This document shows, one piece after another, positions 32,395 through 41,515 of a DNA stretch of 64,000 bases (position 1 is the stretch's first letter; every line of letters begins with the position of its first letter). This stretch comes from Bacillus cytotoxicus (GTDB taxonomy: Bacteria > Bacillota > Bacilli > Bacillales > Bacillaceae_G). The stretch lies in the NCBI RefSeq assembly GCF_023715645.1, contig NZ_JAMBOP010000018.1, forward strand, positions 26,797 to 90,796, read 5' to 3'. A model generated the notes under the pieces. The model was not told the origin of the DNA, did no database searches, and was given only the letters and a program-made list of their open reading frames with translations. The translations under genes and the position numbers were made by a program.

Positions 32395-33381
32395 ATGAAA
32401 TTTAGTACATTAACAATATTTGACCATTATCCAAATCAATCATCCCGTACACCAAGACAATTCTACAACGAAGTATTGGAACAAGCTGTTCGGACTGAAG
32501 AAATGAATTTTGATGGTGTATGGTTTACAGAACATCACTTCTCAGATTTTGGCATCAATCCCTCTCCAGCAGTTCTACTCGCTGCGGTATCTCAAAGGAC
32601 GAATAGGATTCGTCTTGGTGTCGGTGTTTCGGTACTTCCATTACACAATCCTTTACGAATTGCTGAGGATTATGCGGTTGTCGATCTTTTATCAAACGGG
32701 AGATTAGATTTAGGGTTGGGTAGTGGATATAATCAGAAGGAATTTGATGGTTATAATATTTCATTAGAAGATAAAGCGGAGCGATTTAACGAGTCTCTAG
32801 AAGTGTTACAAAGAGCATGGTCAGGTAAACCTTTTTCTCATCAAGGGGACTTTTTTCAATACAAAGATATCAAGCTTAGTGTCCAGCCAATTCAAACTCC
32901 ATTTCCACCTCACTGGATTGCAACCTCTAGTGAACAAGGGGCTACTCATGTTGCCAGTATGGGACGCAATTTCATGGCACTTGGATTTAGCAAATCACAA
33001 GATGAATTAGCAAAGCTGATTGATACATACAAAAATGTGTATCAAAAATCAGGACACGGTAATCCAGATCAATTAGAAATTCCTGTTGCCCTCCATGTCC
33101 ATGTTGGTGAAACATTTGCAGAAGCTGAATCAAATGCAAAAGGTCCTTATCAATTATTTATGAATGCTCCGCATGGGAAAAACATCTCGTATGAGGTCCT
33201 AAAACAGAATTTTAATCCAGTATTCGGGAGTCCTGATGAAGTTATTAAACAAATTCAATCTTACCGTGAAATAGGTGTTACAAACGTTATGGCAGTAATG
33301 AATTTTGGTGGATTAGAACACCATAAAGTGCTTTCATCATTAGACTTATTTGGTAAGTATGTAATTCCTGCTTGTAAGTGA
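32395..33381 (+). CDS. LLM-class flavin-dependent oxidoreductase
   Basis: A 328-residue luciferase-like monooxygenase with a TIM barrel, using reduced FMN. Typical segments are MNFDGVWFTEHHFSDFG, TNRIRLGVGVSVLPLHNPLRIAEDYAVVDLLSNGRLDLGLGSGY and EQGATHVASMGRNFM. The substrate is unknown. CAGGAG precedes the ATG by ten bases. A terminator follows at 33452. Confidence 0.88.
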   Translation: MKFSTLTIFDHYPNQSSRTPRQFYNEVLEQAVRTEEMNFDGVWFTEHHFSDFGINPSPAVLLAAVSQRTNRIRLGVGVSVLPLHNPLRIAEDYAVVDLLSNGRLDLGLGSGYNQKEFDGYNISLEDKAERFNESLEVLQRAWSGKPFSHQGDFFQYKDIKLSVQPIQTPFPPHWIATSSEQGATHVASMGRNFMALGFSKSQDELAKLIDTYKNVYQKSGHGNPDQLEIPVALHVHVGETFAEAESNAKGPYQLFMNAPHGKNISYEVLKQNFNPVFGSPDEVIKQIQSYREIGVTNVMAVMNFGGLEHHKVLSSLDLFGKYVIPACK

Positions 33382-33451
33382 GATTTTGAAAAAGCATATC
33401 GTACTTTAAAACAAACTCTCACCCCCCGGTTCACTCATGTATTAACTTTTT

Positions 33452-33485
33452 AAAAATAGCCATTGAATACAATGGCTATTTTTAA
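33452..33485. terminator. terminator
   Basis: AAAAATAGCCATTG pairs perfectly with CAATGGCTATTTTT. Confidence 0.8.
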
Positions 33486-33563
33486 TTTGCAATAAATATA
33501 CATTTCTTTTTAGAGGGTACATTAGAACTCTATTGTTGTACAATAAAAATGAGGTGATAAATA

Positions 33564-34397
33564 ATGAAAAAAATACTACAAAATGTGCTGAAAAATTACG
33601 GTGTCATGCATTTAGAGAAAAGTATTTTAGATTCACTTGAGCCTACCATTCAGATACGTTTATGTAAAGAATCTGACGAAAAAATAACAGTGGGAACATC
33701 AAAGTTCGGGGGTTTTCCTGATTTACCTGTTGAGTTAGAACTTCCGATAAAAAATGACATGCCTCTACATTTTATCGGACAACTGAATTTAGAGGAAGTT
33801 CAATCCTATCACCAAGGAAATCCACTGCCTACGAAAGGCATGTTGTATTTCTTTTATGATGTAGAAGAAGAACCATGGGGATTTGATCCAAAAGATATTG
33901 GAGGACATCGTGTTTTATATACGAATAATGTAGAAAACCTAAAACGAAGAAAAATCACAACGGAAGTGTTCCCTTCTTCATTAATTTCATTTCAAGAAAC
34001 ATGGACATTGAACAAAGAAAAAGTTGGGGAAACTGGTTTATCCGATGATGATGAATGGGACTTTTATGAAGAAATAGAACAATCGTATGTTAAAGATATA
34101 GATCATGGATTCCATCATTTACTCGGTTCAGCACAAGCTATACAATCAGAAGAGATGGCAGAAGAGTGTCATCTTGTTACAAACGGATTTTATTTAGGAA
34201 ATGGATATCCTTCTAATAAGGAGATACAACGTTTGTCTGGTAGTCCTCGTGATTGGATGTTACTTTTACAAGTCGATACCGATGATGAATCTCAATTGTA
34301 TTGGGGAGATTCTGGCCGACTGTATTTTTGGATAAAAAAAGAAGACTTATTACAAAAAAACTTCGAAAATACTTGGTTAATCTTGCAATGTTATTAA
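33564..34397 (+). CDS. YwqG-family (DUF1963) protein
   Basis: 277 residues, soluble. TVGTSKFGGFPDLPVELELP, HFIGQLNLEEVQSY, GMLYFFYDVEEEPWGFDPKD and the C-terminal DWMLLLQVDTDDESQLYWGDSGRLYFWIKKEDL are the conserved blocks of DUF1963. The biochemical role is unknown; DUF1963 proteins often sit in cell-to-cell toxin or immunity neighbourhoods, but none is seen here. GAGGTG precedes the ATG. Confidence 0.8.
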   Translation: MKKILQNVLKNYGVMHLEKSILDSLEPTIQIRLCKESDEKITVGTSKFGGFPDLPVELELPIKNDMPLHFIGQLNLEEVQSYHQGNPLPTKGMLYFFYDVEEEPWGFDPKDIGGHRVLYTNNVENLKRRKITTEVFPSSLISFQETWTLNKEKVGETGLSDDDEWDFYEEIEQSYVKDIDHGFHHLLGSAQAIQSEEMAEECHLVTNGFYLGNGYPSNKEIQRLSGSPRDWMLLLQVDTDDESQLYWGDSGRLYFWIKKEDLLQKNFENTWLILQCY

Positions 34398-34459
34398 CTA
34401 AAAAACACCTATTATGGTAAGTAGTTCAGATAATATAGAGAAACATAATAAACAGCATA

Positions 34460-34490
34460 GGAAACAACATATCAATTAGTGTGTTGTTCC
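34460..34490. terminator. terminator
   Basis: GGAAACAACA pairs with TGTTGTTCC between the convergent YwqG and lipoprotein genes. Confidence 0.65.
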
Positions 34491-34587
34491 CCTTGTTTTC
34501 ATATATTTTATTGAGTTTTGATGATAAAGTCTCATAAAGTTAACTACAATGGAGAACTACCTTGTCCGCACTTCTCCACTCTTTGCA

Positions 34588-34959
34588 CTACTCTCTCAAA
34601 CCAGCTCCAACAACTTTTCCTGACTTCTCATCTACAAGTTTGATGATGTCCCCTAATAAACTACTCTTTGTAGAGCGAAACACAACTTGTGTCACTTCTT
34701 TCTCTTCAAAAAAACGCTCTTTTAAAGAAAACCCATCTGTATTTGCAACCGTTTTACTAACTTGAGCTTCTTTCCATTCACCGATCACTTCTTTTTTCTG
34801 CGAATCAGAAAGTGAGTTCCAAGCAATTTCTCGTACATCTTTTGCTGTTTGTGTTGCTACTGCTTTATTATTTGTTTGTTTTTCAGTCGTTTGACAACCA
34901 CCTAATAGTAACGAGGAAAAAATAACTGCTGAAAGAATTATAGTATTCAGTTGTTTCAA
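34588..34959 (-). CDS. small lipoprotein of unknown function
   Basis: 123 residues with a signal peptide and lipobox LLLGGC. The mature domain has an acidic, helical start (AKDVREIAWNSLSDSQKKEVIGEWKEA) and a beta-rich end (VTQVVFRSTKSSLLGDIIKLVDEKSGKVVGAGL). It resembles small cereus-group lipoproteins of unknown role. GAGATGA precedes the start. Confidence 0.65.
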   Translation of the reverse strand: MKQLNTIILSAVIFSSLLLGGCQTTEKQTNNKAVATQTAKDVREIAWNSLSDSQKKEVIGEWKEAQVSKTVANTDGFSLKERFFEEKEVTQVVFRSTKSSLLGDIIKLVDEKSGKVVGAGLRE

Positions 34960-35134
34960 AGTGATTCATCTCCTGTTCTATTCATCCACTTCAATTTTTA
35001 CATTTTGGTTGATATCCTCTCTTTTCATAGAAAGCTGAACTTCAACTCACAACTTTACATACCAATAAATTTTATATTATTTAGAATTTTTGTTAAAATA
35101 AATTTAGACTAACTTATAAAAAGGGAGAATACAT

Positions 35135-35680
35135 ATGCAATACTTTATTGGGATTGTGCCTTCAGACGAATACAAAGAAAAAATATTTAAGGTTCAACAA
35201 CGCTTGGAAAATAATTTACTTGTGGATGTTGTTGAACCACACATTACGGTAAAAGCTCAAGGTGGTTTAACTGCCGATTTAGAATGGATTGAAAAACTAA
35301 AAAAGATTTGTGCAAATTTCCCTGTGTTCAATATCTCACTAAATCAACCCATGTTTTTTGGAGAAAGTGTTCTTTTCTTGAGTGTTACATCAGAAAAAAT
35401 ATTTGAATTACATCAGAAAATTGTTAAAGCCATTTCTCCTGATAGTGAGTTGATAAAAAAATATATGGAACTAGATAATTATGTACCTCATTTAACAATG
35501 GGACAAACAGCTTTTGGACTATCTAGTAAAGATTTAAAAGTAATGGCTAAAATTATTGAAAAAGAGCTAAGTCCTTATCCTACATTTGAAGTTAGTTTCA
35601 TAAGGATATATCAAGAAAAAGAAACAAACAAATATGTAAAATATCTAGATATCCCTCTTAAAAGGCATTCTCAAATGTAA
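35135..35680 (+). CDS. 2'-5' RNA ligase/2H phosphoesterase family protein
   Basis: 181 residues with the paired H-x-T motifs of the 2H superfamily, EPHITVKAQGG and YVPHLTMGQ. It may hydrolyse cyclic phosphodiesters or act on RNA ends. AAGGGAG precedes the ATG. A single gene, convergent with the LysR regulator. Confidence 0.82.
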   Translation: MQYFIGIVPSDEYKEKIFKVQQRLENNLLVDVVEPHITVKAQGGLTADLEWIEKLKKICANFPVFNISLNQPMFFGESVLFLSVTSEKIFELHQKIVKAISPDSELIKKYMELDNYVPHLTMGQTAFGLSSKDLKVMAKIIEKELSPYPTFEVSFIRIYQEKETNKYVKYLDIPLKRHSQM

Positions 35681-35693
35681 ACGAAACTGCTAC

Positions 35694-36539
35694 TTATTTT
35701 ATCATCTCAACAAACTTCTGAAGAGCACCTGAAAATAGTACATCTTTCCTCATGATAAAATAAGTTGGCACTTTAGAATATTTCTCAGGGAGAGCAGTTA
35801 ATGTTAAAGATTGTTCATGGTCTTTCACAATTGATTTGACCATGACAGCAATACCCATTCCGGCCTTCACACAGCCAATGATCGCTTCAATCGTACCAAA
35901 TTCTAATACACGCTTTGGATAAATACCTTCTTCTTTTAACCACTTTTCTACCTTATTTCGATAGTGGCAGCCGTTTCCGAAAGCTAACATTGTGACTTTA
36001 TCAAGTTCTTGCAAAGTATGTAAAGGTTGATGACTAATAACCGTTAGTTCTTCCTCACAGAACAAAGTGGAAGTTAAATCCGGATGATGAACATCTTCAA
36101 CAATGAAAGCTCCTTCTAGTTTACGTTCGATCACAAGTTGAATTAGCTCAGTGCTTGTGTGGGTTTCTAACACTAATTCGACCTCAGGATAATTTTCATA
36201 ATAACTTTTCAAAAGTGGTGGCAAGCGGACCGCAGCTGTAGAGTTGGTAGATCCAATTTTCAGCGTACCTAGAGGTGTTGAGTGATTACTTTGTACCAAT
36301 CTGATTGATTGCTCAGTTAAATCTAGTATTCTCCTAGCATATGTTAACAAAATCTCGCCATTAGAATTTAAAGTAACTCCCTTTCCATTGCGATAAAATA
36401 ATGGAACTCCTAACTCATCCTCTAGCTGTTTAATTTTCATCGTTACATTTGATTGAACATAGTTTAGTGATTTTGCTGCTTTCGATATACTTCCTTCTTC
36501 AGCTACTTTTATAAATACCTTCAAGTCTTTAATATCCAC
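35694..36539 (-). CDS. LysR-family transcriptional regulator
   Basis: About 281 residues: the N-terminal winged helix (DIKDLKVFIKVAEEGSISKAAKSLNYVQSNVTMKIKQLEDELG) and a substrate-binding domain. The GTG at 36539 follows AGAGGTGAG and yields the canonical VDIKDLKVF start. It is divergent from an MFS gene 112 bases away and probably controls it through the palindrome at 36555-36577. Confidence 0.85.
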   Translation of the reverse strand: MDIKDLKVFIKVAEEGSISKAAKSLNYVQSNVTMKIKQLEDELGVPLFYRNGKGVTLNSNGEILLTYARRILDLTEQSIRLVQSNHSTPLGTLKIGSTNSTAAVRLPPLLKSYYENYPEVELVLETHTSTELIQLVIERKLEGAFIVEDVHHPDLTSTLFCEEELTVISHQPLHTLQELDKVTMLAFGNGCHYRNKVEKWLKEEGIYPKRVLEFGTIEAIIGCVKAGMGIAVMVKSIVKDHEQSLTLTALPEKYSKVPTYFIMRKDVLFSGALQKFVEMIK

Positions 36540-36554
36540 ACATCTCACCTCTTG

Positions 36555-36577
36555 AGATATCATTTTTTTTGATATCT
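36555..36577. promoter_or_regulatory. candidate LysR operator
   Basis: The inverted repeat AGATATCA/TGATATCT, separated by seven T residues, lies in the gap between the divergent LysR and MFS genes. Confidence 0.45.
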
Positions 36578-36650
36578 TTTATCTTTATTATTCATTTTGC
36601 ATGATACCTTTCTATTCATACAATAAGAGCAAGAGGAGGTTATAATAAAA

Positions 36651-37898
36651 ATGCAGAGACAAAAAACTAAACATGATTTCACTAGTTCTTACAAATGGAT
36701 TATTTTATTGATTGCAACTATTTCACAAACATGTGCTACATTTGTTACGTACGGGATTGGCCCGTTAGCTTCTTTATGGCAGCAAGTGCATCACCTATCT
36801 CAATTTCAAACTGGGTTACTTGTATCAGCTGTAAATATTGGACCGATCTTCTCGATGCTGTTTTTCGGAAACTTAATGGATCGATATGGCGAAAGATGGA
36901 TTGTAGGTGGAGGTTCTATCTTACTTGGAGTAAGTATGTTGCTTGCCTATCCAGTCGCCACTTACACATATATAGTTGTTATTTTACTATTTGTAGGAGT
37001 TTGGTATGGAACGGCCCAACCTGGAGGTAGTAAAGCTATTGTTAAGTGGTTTCCCCCTAAGCGTAGAGGCCTTGCCATGGGTGTCCGTCAAACTGGGATT
37101 CCGATTGGAGGTGCTTTAGCTTCTAGTACGCTTCCTTTCTTTTTTTATAAATATGGGTTACCTTCTGTCATCCTTGTGCAAGCGATTGTCGCTATTTGTG
37201 GCGGCTTATTGTTCATCCTATTTTATCGTGATGATCATTCCCCTATCCAAAAAGCGGAAACGGTCTCCTTCCTTATAAAGTTAAAGAAGGTACAAAAAAA
37301 CACTTCTCTCTATCCTGTCTTTTTAATTGGAATATCAATGATGTCCTTACAAATGGTGCTCGTTGCCCATCTAATGAGTTATCTTACAACTGAAGTTCAT
37401 ACAAGTCTTCACCATGCCGGAACTTTATTAAGTGTAGTATTAATGGGTGGAATGATCGGAAGAATTCTTTTAGCGTGGGCTAGTGATACTGTATGTAAAG
37501 GAAATCGTGTCGTTCCCTTACAAATAACTATTAGCATCACTTTTTTATTGCTCCTATGTACGAGCTTTATCATATCTTATATGACTTTTTGGTTACTCGT
37601 TATCTTCTGCTTCTTTCTTGGTTTCTTTGCTATCGGATGGTTTAGTTTGTTTATCATTTTCGTAACAGAAAAATCAGATCCGCAATTTATCGGTTTAACC
37701 GTAAGTTTCGCTTTAACTTTAAATCAATTTGCTATTGTACTTGCGCCTTCATTATTCGGTATACTTGTTGACTATCTACATAGTTATACCGCTCCGTTTA
37801 TGATTCTAGCTCTTCTCATTGCTATGAGCGGAATATGGTTAACCATTACCGAATATCGCAACAAACAATTACGTATTCAAAATTTCTTATCTGTTTAA
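36651..37898 (+). CDS. MFS transporter (OFA/CynX-like)
   Basis: 415 residues with 12 TM segments. NLMDRYGERWIVGGGSIL (motif A) and PPKRRGLAMGVRQTGIPIGGALAS (motif C-like) suggest an oxalate/formate- or cyanate-type MFS importer or exporter. AGAGGAGG precedes the ATG. It is likely controlled by the divergent LysR gene. A degraded duplicate of its bases 37677-37728 lies at 38771-38822. Confidence 0.8.
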   Translation: MQRQKTKHDFTSSYKWIILLIATISQTCATFVTYGIGPLASLWQQVHHLSQFQTGLLVSAVNIGPIFSMLFFGNLMDRYGERWIVGGGSILLGVSMLLAYPVATYTYIVVILLFVGVWYGTAQPGGSKAIVKWFPPKRRGLAMGVRQTGIPIGGALASSTLPFFFYKYGLPSVILVQAIVAICGGLLFILFYRDDHSPIQKAETVSFLIKLKKVQKNTSLYPVFLIGISMMSLQMVLVAHLMSYLTTEVHTSLHHAGTLLSVVLMGGMIGRILLAWASDTVCKGNRVVPLQITISITFLLLLCTSFIISYMTFWLLVIFCFFLGFFAIGWFSLFIIFVTEKSDPQFIGLTVSFALTLNQFAIVLAPSLFGILVDYLHSYTAPFMILALLIAMSGIWLTITEYRNKQLRIQNFLSV

Positions 37899-37952
37899 TA
37901 ACTGTAGAAGATGACTTTTCATTCCAAACTAACAACAAGCTCTTTAAAAAAT

Positions 37953-38007
37953 GAACTGTACCTCAAAACACAAACTCTTTTTGTGTCTATGATTTGGGGT
38001 GCAGTTC
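37953..38007. repeat. palindromic mini-element with IS3/IS150-like ends (1)
   Basis: GAACTGTACCTCAAA pairs with TTTGGGGTGCAGTTC around CACAAAC/TTTTGTGTC. The arm GAACTGCACCCCAAATCATA resembles the terminal repeats of IS150-group elements, placed back to back. A related copy in opposite orientation lies at 39421-39488. It may also act as terminator of the MFS gene. Confidence 0.5.
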
Positions 38008-38076
38008 TAAACCCGATTTTCATAATACATCACTACACATTATTCAACAATTACGTGATACTACCTCAACATGATA

Positions 38077-38655
38077 TTACTTTAAAATCTCCATTCCCAT
38101 AATTCCCATCATCTCTTTAGTTGTAAGAACCGTAGCAAATTCCTCATGCAAGGTAGCCAGTGAAATAGCATGAATTTCTTCTGCACTATAGTAAATATCA
38201 TTGGGTCCTTTCATTCCAAATGCAGCGGTAGCATCAGAAATAAGATATGTATCAAATCCTAAATTACCACTCATTCTAGTGGTAGTTGAAACGCAATGAG
38301 GTGTAGTTAATCCAACTATCACAACCTTTTCAATATCATTGGCGCGTAAATATTCTTCTAAGTTTGTCCCTATAAACGCACTATTTACCTTCTTTTGAAT
38401 AACGACTTCACCCTCAATTGGTTTTACAATATCTTTAAATTCAGAACCTTCATGACTAGGGTGCATAATAGAATGAACATTATCTGATAGATGTTGAATA
38501 TGAATAACTGGGTATTTCTTTTTTCTACACAATTTTAATAAACTTTCAATATTTTGTTCTGCTTCTAAATTATTTCGTTTACCCCATTTTTCATGATTAA
38601 ATGCTTTCTGAACATCTATAATTACTAATGCTGCATTATCCAATCGATGTGGCAT
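38077..38655 (-). CDS. isochorismatase-like cysteine hydrolase
   Basis: About 192 residues. AALVIIDVQKAF supplies the Asp, VVIQKKVNSAF the Lys and VIVGLTTPHCVSTTTRMSGNLGF the nucleophilic Cys of the catalytic triad. Members hydrolyse nicotinamide, isochorismate or other amides; the substrate here is unknown. The ATG at 38655 follows GGGGGAGG by eight bases and replaces a start six codons upstream. Confidence 0.85.
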   Translation of the reverse strand: MPHRLDNAALVIIDVQKAFNHEKWGKRNNLEAEQNIESLLKLCRKKKYPVIHIQHLSDNVHSIMHPSHEGSEFKDIVKPIEGEVVIQKKVNSAFIGTNLEEYLRANDIEKVVIVGLTTPHCVSTTTRMSGNLGFDTYLISDATAAFGMKGPNDIYYSAEEIHAISLATLHEEFATVLTTKEMMGIMGMEILK

Positions 38656-38770
38656 GTATTTTTCCTCCCCCATATAAACAAATAATAAATTATGTTATAT
38701 TAATAGTATCATATTAAATGTATTTTTTAACAATTTATACCTTTCAATTCACTTAGTGTCAGAAATATTC

Positions 38771-38822
38771 GATCCGCAATTCATCGGTTTAACCGTACGT
38801 TTTGCTTTAACATTAAATCATC
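38771..38822 (+). pseudogene. relic of an MFS transporter gene
   Basis: These 52 bases are nearly identical to 37677-37728 within the MFS gene (GATCCGCAATT, ATCGGTTTAACCGTA, GCTTTAAC, TTAAATCA), differing at about seven positions. No frame extends on either side. It is what remains of a tandem or paralogous transporter copy. Confidence 0.6.
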
Positions 38823-38955
38823 TTTAATGTGATATGAGTTATAGCATGTCTCCTCGCAAGGAATTGAGACCGTTTTAGTCGAAAAATAAATAGACGCCTC
38901 TATGCAATAGAAATTAACATACATACAATAGAAAAAGATGGAACAGGAGAAGGTA

Positions 38956-39352
38956 AATGGAGCAAGTATTATAAATTTCAAAATCTCGGATTCAAGAACC
39001 TAGTTTATCAGTCACACCGCTTAATCAAAAAGTTACCCTGATAACAACAGAAAAACAAAAATATATTTTAAAGAAAAAAGAAAATCCCAATCAAATTATC
39101 ACTGAAATTAAACTGCTAACTACCCTTTCAAAACATAACATCAAAGTTCAGCAACCAATACAAACTCTCGAAGGTGATTATTTCATTTCATGTGACAATA
39201 CACATTATTGTATGTACGAATATTTAGCTGGCAGCGTTCTTGAAGTTAAAGAAATAAATCAAGACATGTTCCTTTGGATTTATGAAAATAAGCAAACCAT
39301 TGAGGAATGCGTACAAGCGGTACCAATTAATTCATTAATTGATTTTCAATAA
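38956..39352 (+). pseudogene. degraded aminoglycoside phosphotransferase/kinase-family gene
   Basis: After ATG GAG CAA GTA TTA an in-frame TAA interrupts the frame, which then stays open for about 127 codons. KYILKKKENPNQIITEIKLL, TLSKHNIKVQQPIQTLEGDY and MYEYLAGSVLE form the N-lobe of an APH-type kinase (Lys and Glu positions, then hinge). The catalytic loop and DFD region are absent: the frame jumps to a C-terminal tail (MFLWIYENKQTIEECVQAV) and stops. So there is a premature stop plus an internal deletion. Confidence 0.6.
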
Positions 39353-39420
39353 CGTGTATCATTTGAAATTATAAATATAAAAGATGATTTACCATTTGAA
39401 ATTACCCACAAGACCATTTA

Positions 39421-39488
39421 AAAATGAAATGTATCCCAAATCATAGACTTTTTTAATGTTGGTGATTTGGGAGGTTCATTTCATTTTA
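39421..39488. repeat. palindromic mini-element with IS3/IS150-like ends (2)
   Basis: AAAATGAAATG...CCCAAATCA pairs with TGATTTGGGAGGTTCATTTCATTTT. Its minus strand aligns with the element at 37953-38007 (AAAATGAA, ACCTC, GTCTATGATTTGGG). Probably a small non-autonomous IS derivative. Confidence 0.5.
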
Positions 39489-39533
39489 AGTTCTTTTTAG
39501 TCCTTTAATCCCATCCATTCATCATTTCAAGCT

Positions 39534-39896
39534 CTATTCCCTACTACCAATTTCTTTCTGAATCTTTTTAGGTAATTTTTGAAGGACTAGCTCATAAGAA
39601 TGAATAATTAACTTCTCCCATAACTCTTTAGGAATATCAGCATCTAAATAAATGGAATTCCAGTGTACTTTATTCAAGTAATATCCAGGAATAATACCTT
39701 CGTATGTTTCCCTTAAATATTCTGCACGCTCCGGATCACATTTTAATGAAAGTATAGGCTTCCCTACTGAATCCCCGCCAAACATAGCAAACATTTTACC
39801 TCCCACTTGATAACGATCTGCTTGCCATTCTATTTTATAATCATAAATTGATCCAGGCTGATTTCGGCAATAATCTTCTAATATATGTTTCTCCAT
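39534..39896 (-). CDS. MmcQ/YjbR-family protein
   Basis: About 120 residues of the cyanobacterial-Tbp-like MmcQ/YjbR fold, thought to bind DNA. LEDYCRNQPGSIYDYKIEWQADRYQVGGKMFAM, ILSLKCDPERAEYLRE and YLNKVHWNSIYLDADIPKELWEKLI are typical. The ATG at 39896 follows AAGGAGTC. It comes 24 bases after the ABC-2 permease gene and may share its transcript. Confidence 0.83.
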   Translation of the reverse strand: MEKHILEDYCRNQPGSIYDYKIEWQADRYQVGGKMFAMFGGDSVGKPILSLKCDPERAEYLRETYEGIIPGYYLNKVHWNSIYLDADIPKELWEKLIIHSYELVLQKLPKKIQKEIGSRE

Positions 39897-39920
39897 AACT
39901 AGACTCCTTATATACATATG

Positions 39921-40721
39921 TTAGCTTCCTGTACTAGTAAATGCACTTAATCCATATTTCCAAAAACGATAAGCAAGGAAACATAGTATGACAGCAACAA
40001 GTGGTGTACATAAGGAAACCCACTTATATCCCTTATCGAAGAAATAAGCTGCTGGATAAAAGGATGTAAAACTGTAAGGAATAATAAACGTTAATATAAA
40101 TGCAATTACTTTATTATAAATCGTAATCGGATACCGCGAAAAATCGCTTAAGCTGAATACTGCTGCTACAACAGGAATACTATCTGTCATCCAAAAAGAG
40201 AATGTTATAAAAAACAAGTTTAATGCAACAAAGATGAAACCGCTTGATATTATCATGATGATGAGTATCAGTACATTTCCCAGTGTAATCGCAATATCTA
40301 GATTACTAATGGAATAATAAAGAACGATTCCTCCTATTATGAGTTGTCCTATTCCATCTTGTTGAACACGCTCCGCTATAATTTGGAACAGCGGGTTAAT
40401 CGGCCGGATAAGCAAACGATCTAAATTTCCTGTCCGAATGTATTGCCATCCAATCGTCCATAAGTTATCGAAGAAAATATGATGGATTGCCCTTCCTGCA
40501 AAAGCAATACCGTAGATTAAAAGAATTTGATAAAAGTTCCATCCCTTCAACGTTTCAATATGATCAAATACTACTTTTATAAAGAAGATAGCGGCAAATT
40601 GTTGAATGAAGACTGAAGATATTCCTATTAAAAAGTCTACTTTATATTCCATCATCACTTTTAAGTGCTGTTTAAAATAGACAATGTATAAAAATGAGTA
40701 TCGTTTAAGAGTTTGCAGCAA
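39921..40721 (-). CDS. ABC-2 family permease (second subunit)
   Basis: About 266 residues with six TM helices. Third gene of an ATPase-permease-permease exporter operon of the DUF990/ABC-2_membrane type, often linked to daunorubicin- or antibiotic-like export. RTGNLDRLLIRPINPLFQII is the conserved cytoplasmic segment. TTG 40721, preceded by GGGGTGAG, was chosen; it begins five bases after the previous gene's stop, whereas the longest frame would overlap by 43 bases. Confidence 0.78.
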   Translation of the reverse strand: MLQTLKRYSFLYIVYFKQHLKVMMEYKVDFLIGISSVFIQQFAAIFFIKVVFDHIETLKGWNFYQILLIYGIAFAGRAIHHIFFDNLWTIGWQYIRTGNLDRLLIRPINPLFQIIAERVQQDGIGQLIIGGIVLYYSISNLDIAITLGNVLILIIMIISSGFIFVALNLFFITFSFWMTDSIPVVAAVFSLSDFSRYPITIYNKVIAFILTFIIPYSFTSFYPAAYFFDKGYKWVSLCTPLVAVILCFLAYRFWKYGLSAFTSTGS

Positions 40722-40726
40722 TTCTC

Positions 40727-41515
40727 TCACCCCCCAAATATTGTGATTTTTCGGATTGCTAAAGTCCATAAGAATCTAACAAGTACTGTAATAGCAATTA
40801 ACCATATGAATTGTGTCGCAATTGCCATATAGGCCTCAGTACCTGATATTGCACCTGTATAAATAGAAACAGGTATATAGACCATAGACTGAAAAGGTAA
40901 AAACATACTAATTTCTTGAAACCATTGTGGATAAAGCGATAATGGGACAAGTGCACCGGAACAAAATTGAATAACTGACTCTCGCAAAAGGCGAAGCCCC
41001 CATACATTAACAGTCCAAAAGGCTAATATACCAATAATAAGATCTAATTGAGTTCCGATTAAAATACCGAAAACTACACTTACCGTAAATAATAGAAAAG
41101 ATTCTAATGATTGTGGGAGTTGAATCCCTACAAACCAGACGGCAAACAGTAGCATAGGAAACGTTGTACGCACAGAATTAGAAATTTTTTGCCCTATATC
41201 CATCGCTACAAGTTTATCTAATATGTGATAGGGCTTCATCAGTTCCAATGCAATGTCACCTTGTTTAATCATTCTTGCTAAATCGTTCCCTACTCCAGAT
41301 ACGTATTGCTCCAATAACAAAGCAATGACCATATAAGTTAGCATATTCGTTAGTGAAAGTGTTCCAACAATTTCTTTATTCTCGTAAACAGCAGTCCAGA
41401 AATAATACAACGTACATAATTTAACGATAATTGCAAATGTTCCTGCCCAATACCACGCTGCATATGAAGTATCTAGCTTTATCTGCACTTTAAGCATTTC
41501 CCAATATTTCTTCAA
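40727..41515 (-). CDS. ABC-2 family permease (first subunit)
   Basis: About 262 residues with six TM helices. MIKQGDIALELMKPYHILDKLV is the cytoplasmic block shared with the second permease. TTG 41515 follows GGAGGTGAG by six bases. The frame overlaps the 3' end of the ATPase gene by 26 bases, indicating translational coupling. With its partner it should form a heterodimeric channel; the substrate is unknown. Confidence 0.78.
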   Translation of the reverse strand: MKKYWEMLKVQIKLDTSYAAWYWAGTFAIIVKLCTLYYFWTAVYENKEIVGTLSLTNMLTYMVIALLLEQYVSGVGNDLARMIKQGDIALELMKPYHILDKLVAMDIGQKISNSVRTTFPMLLFAVWFVGIQLPQSLESFLLFTVSVVFGILIGTQLDLIIGILAFWTVNVWGLRLLRESVIQFCSGALVPLSLYPQWFQEISMFLPFQSMVYIPVSIYTGAISGTEAYMAIATQFIWLIAITVLVRFLWTLAIRKITIFGG

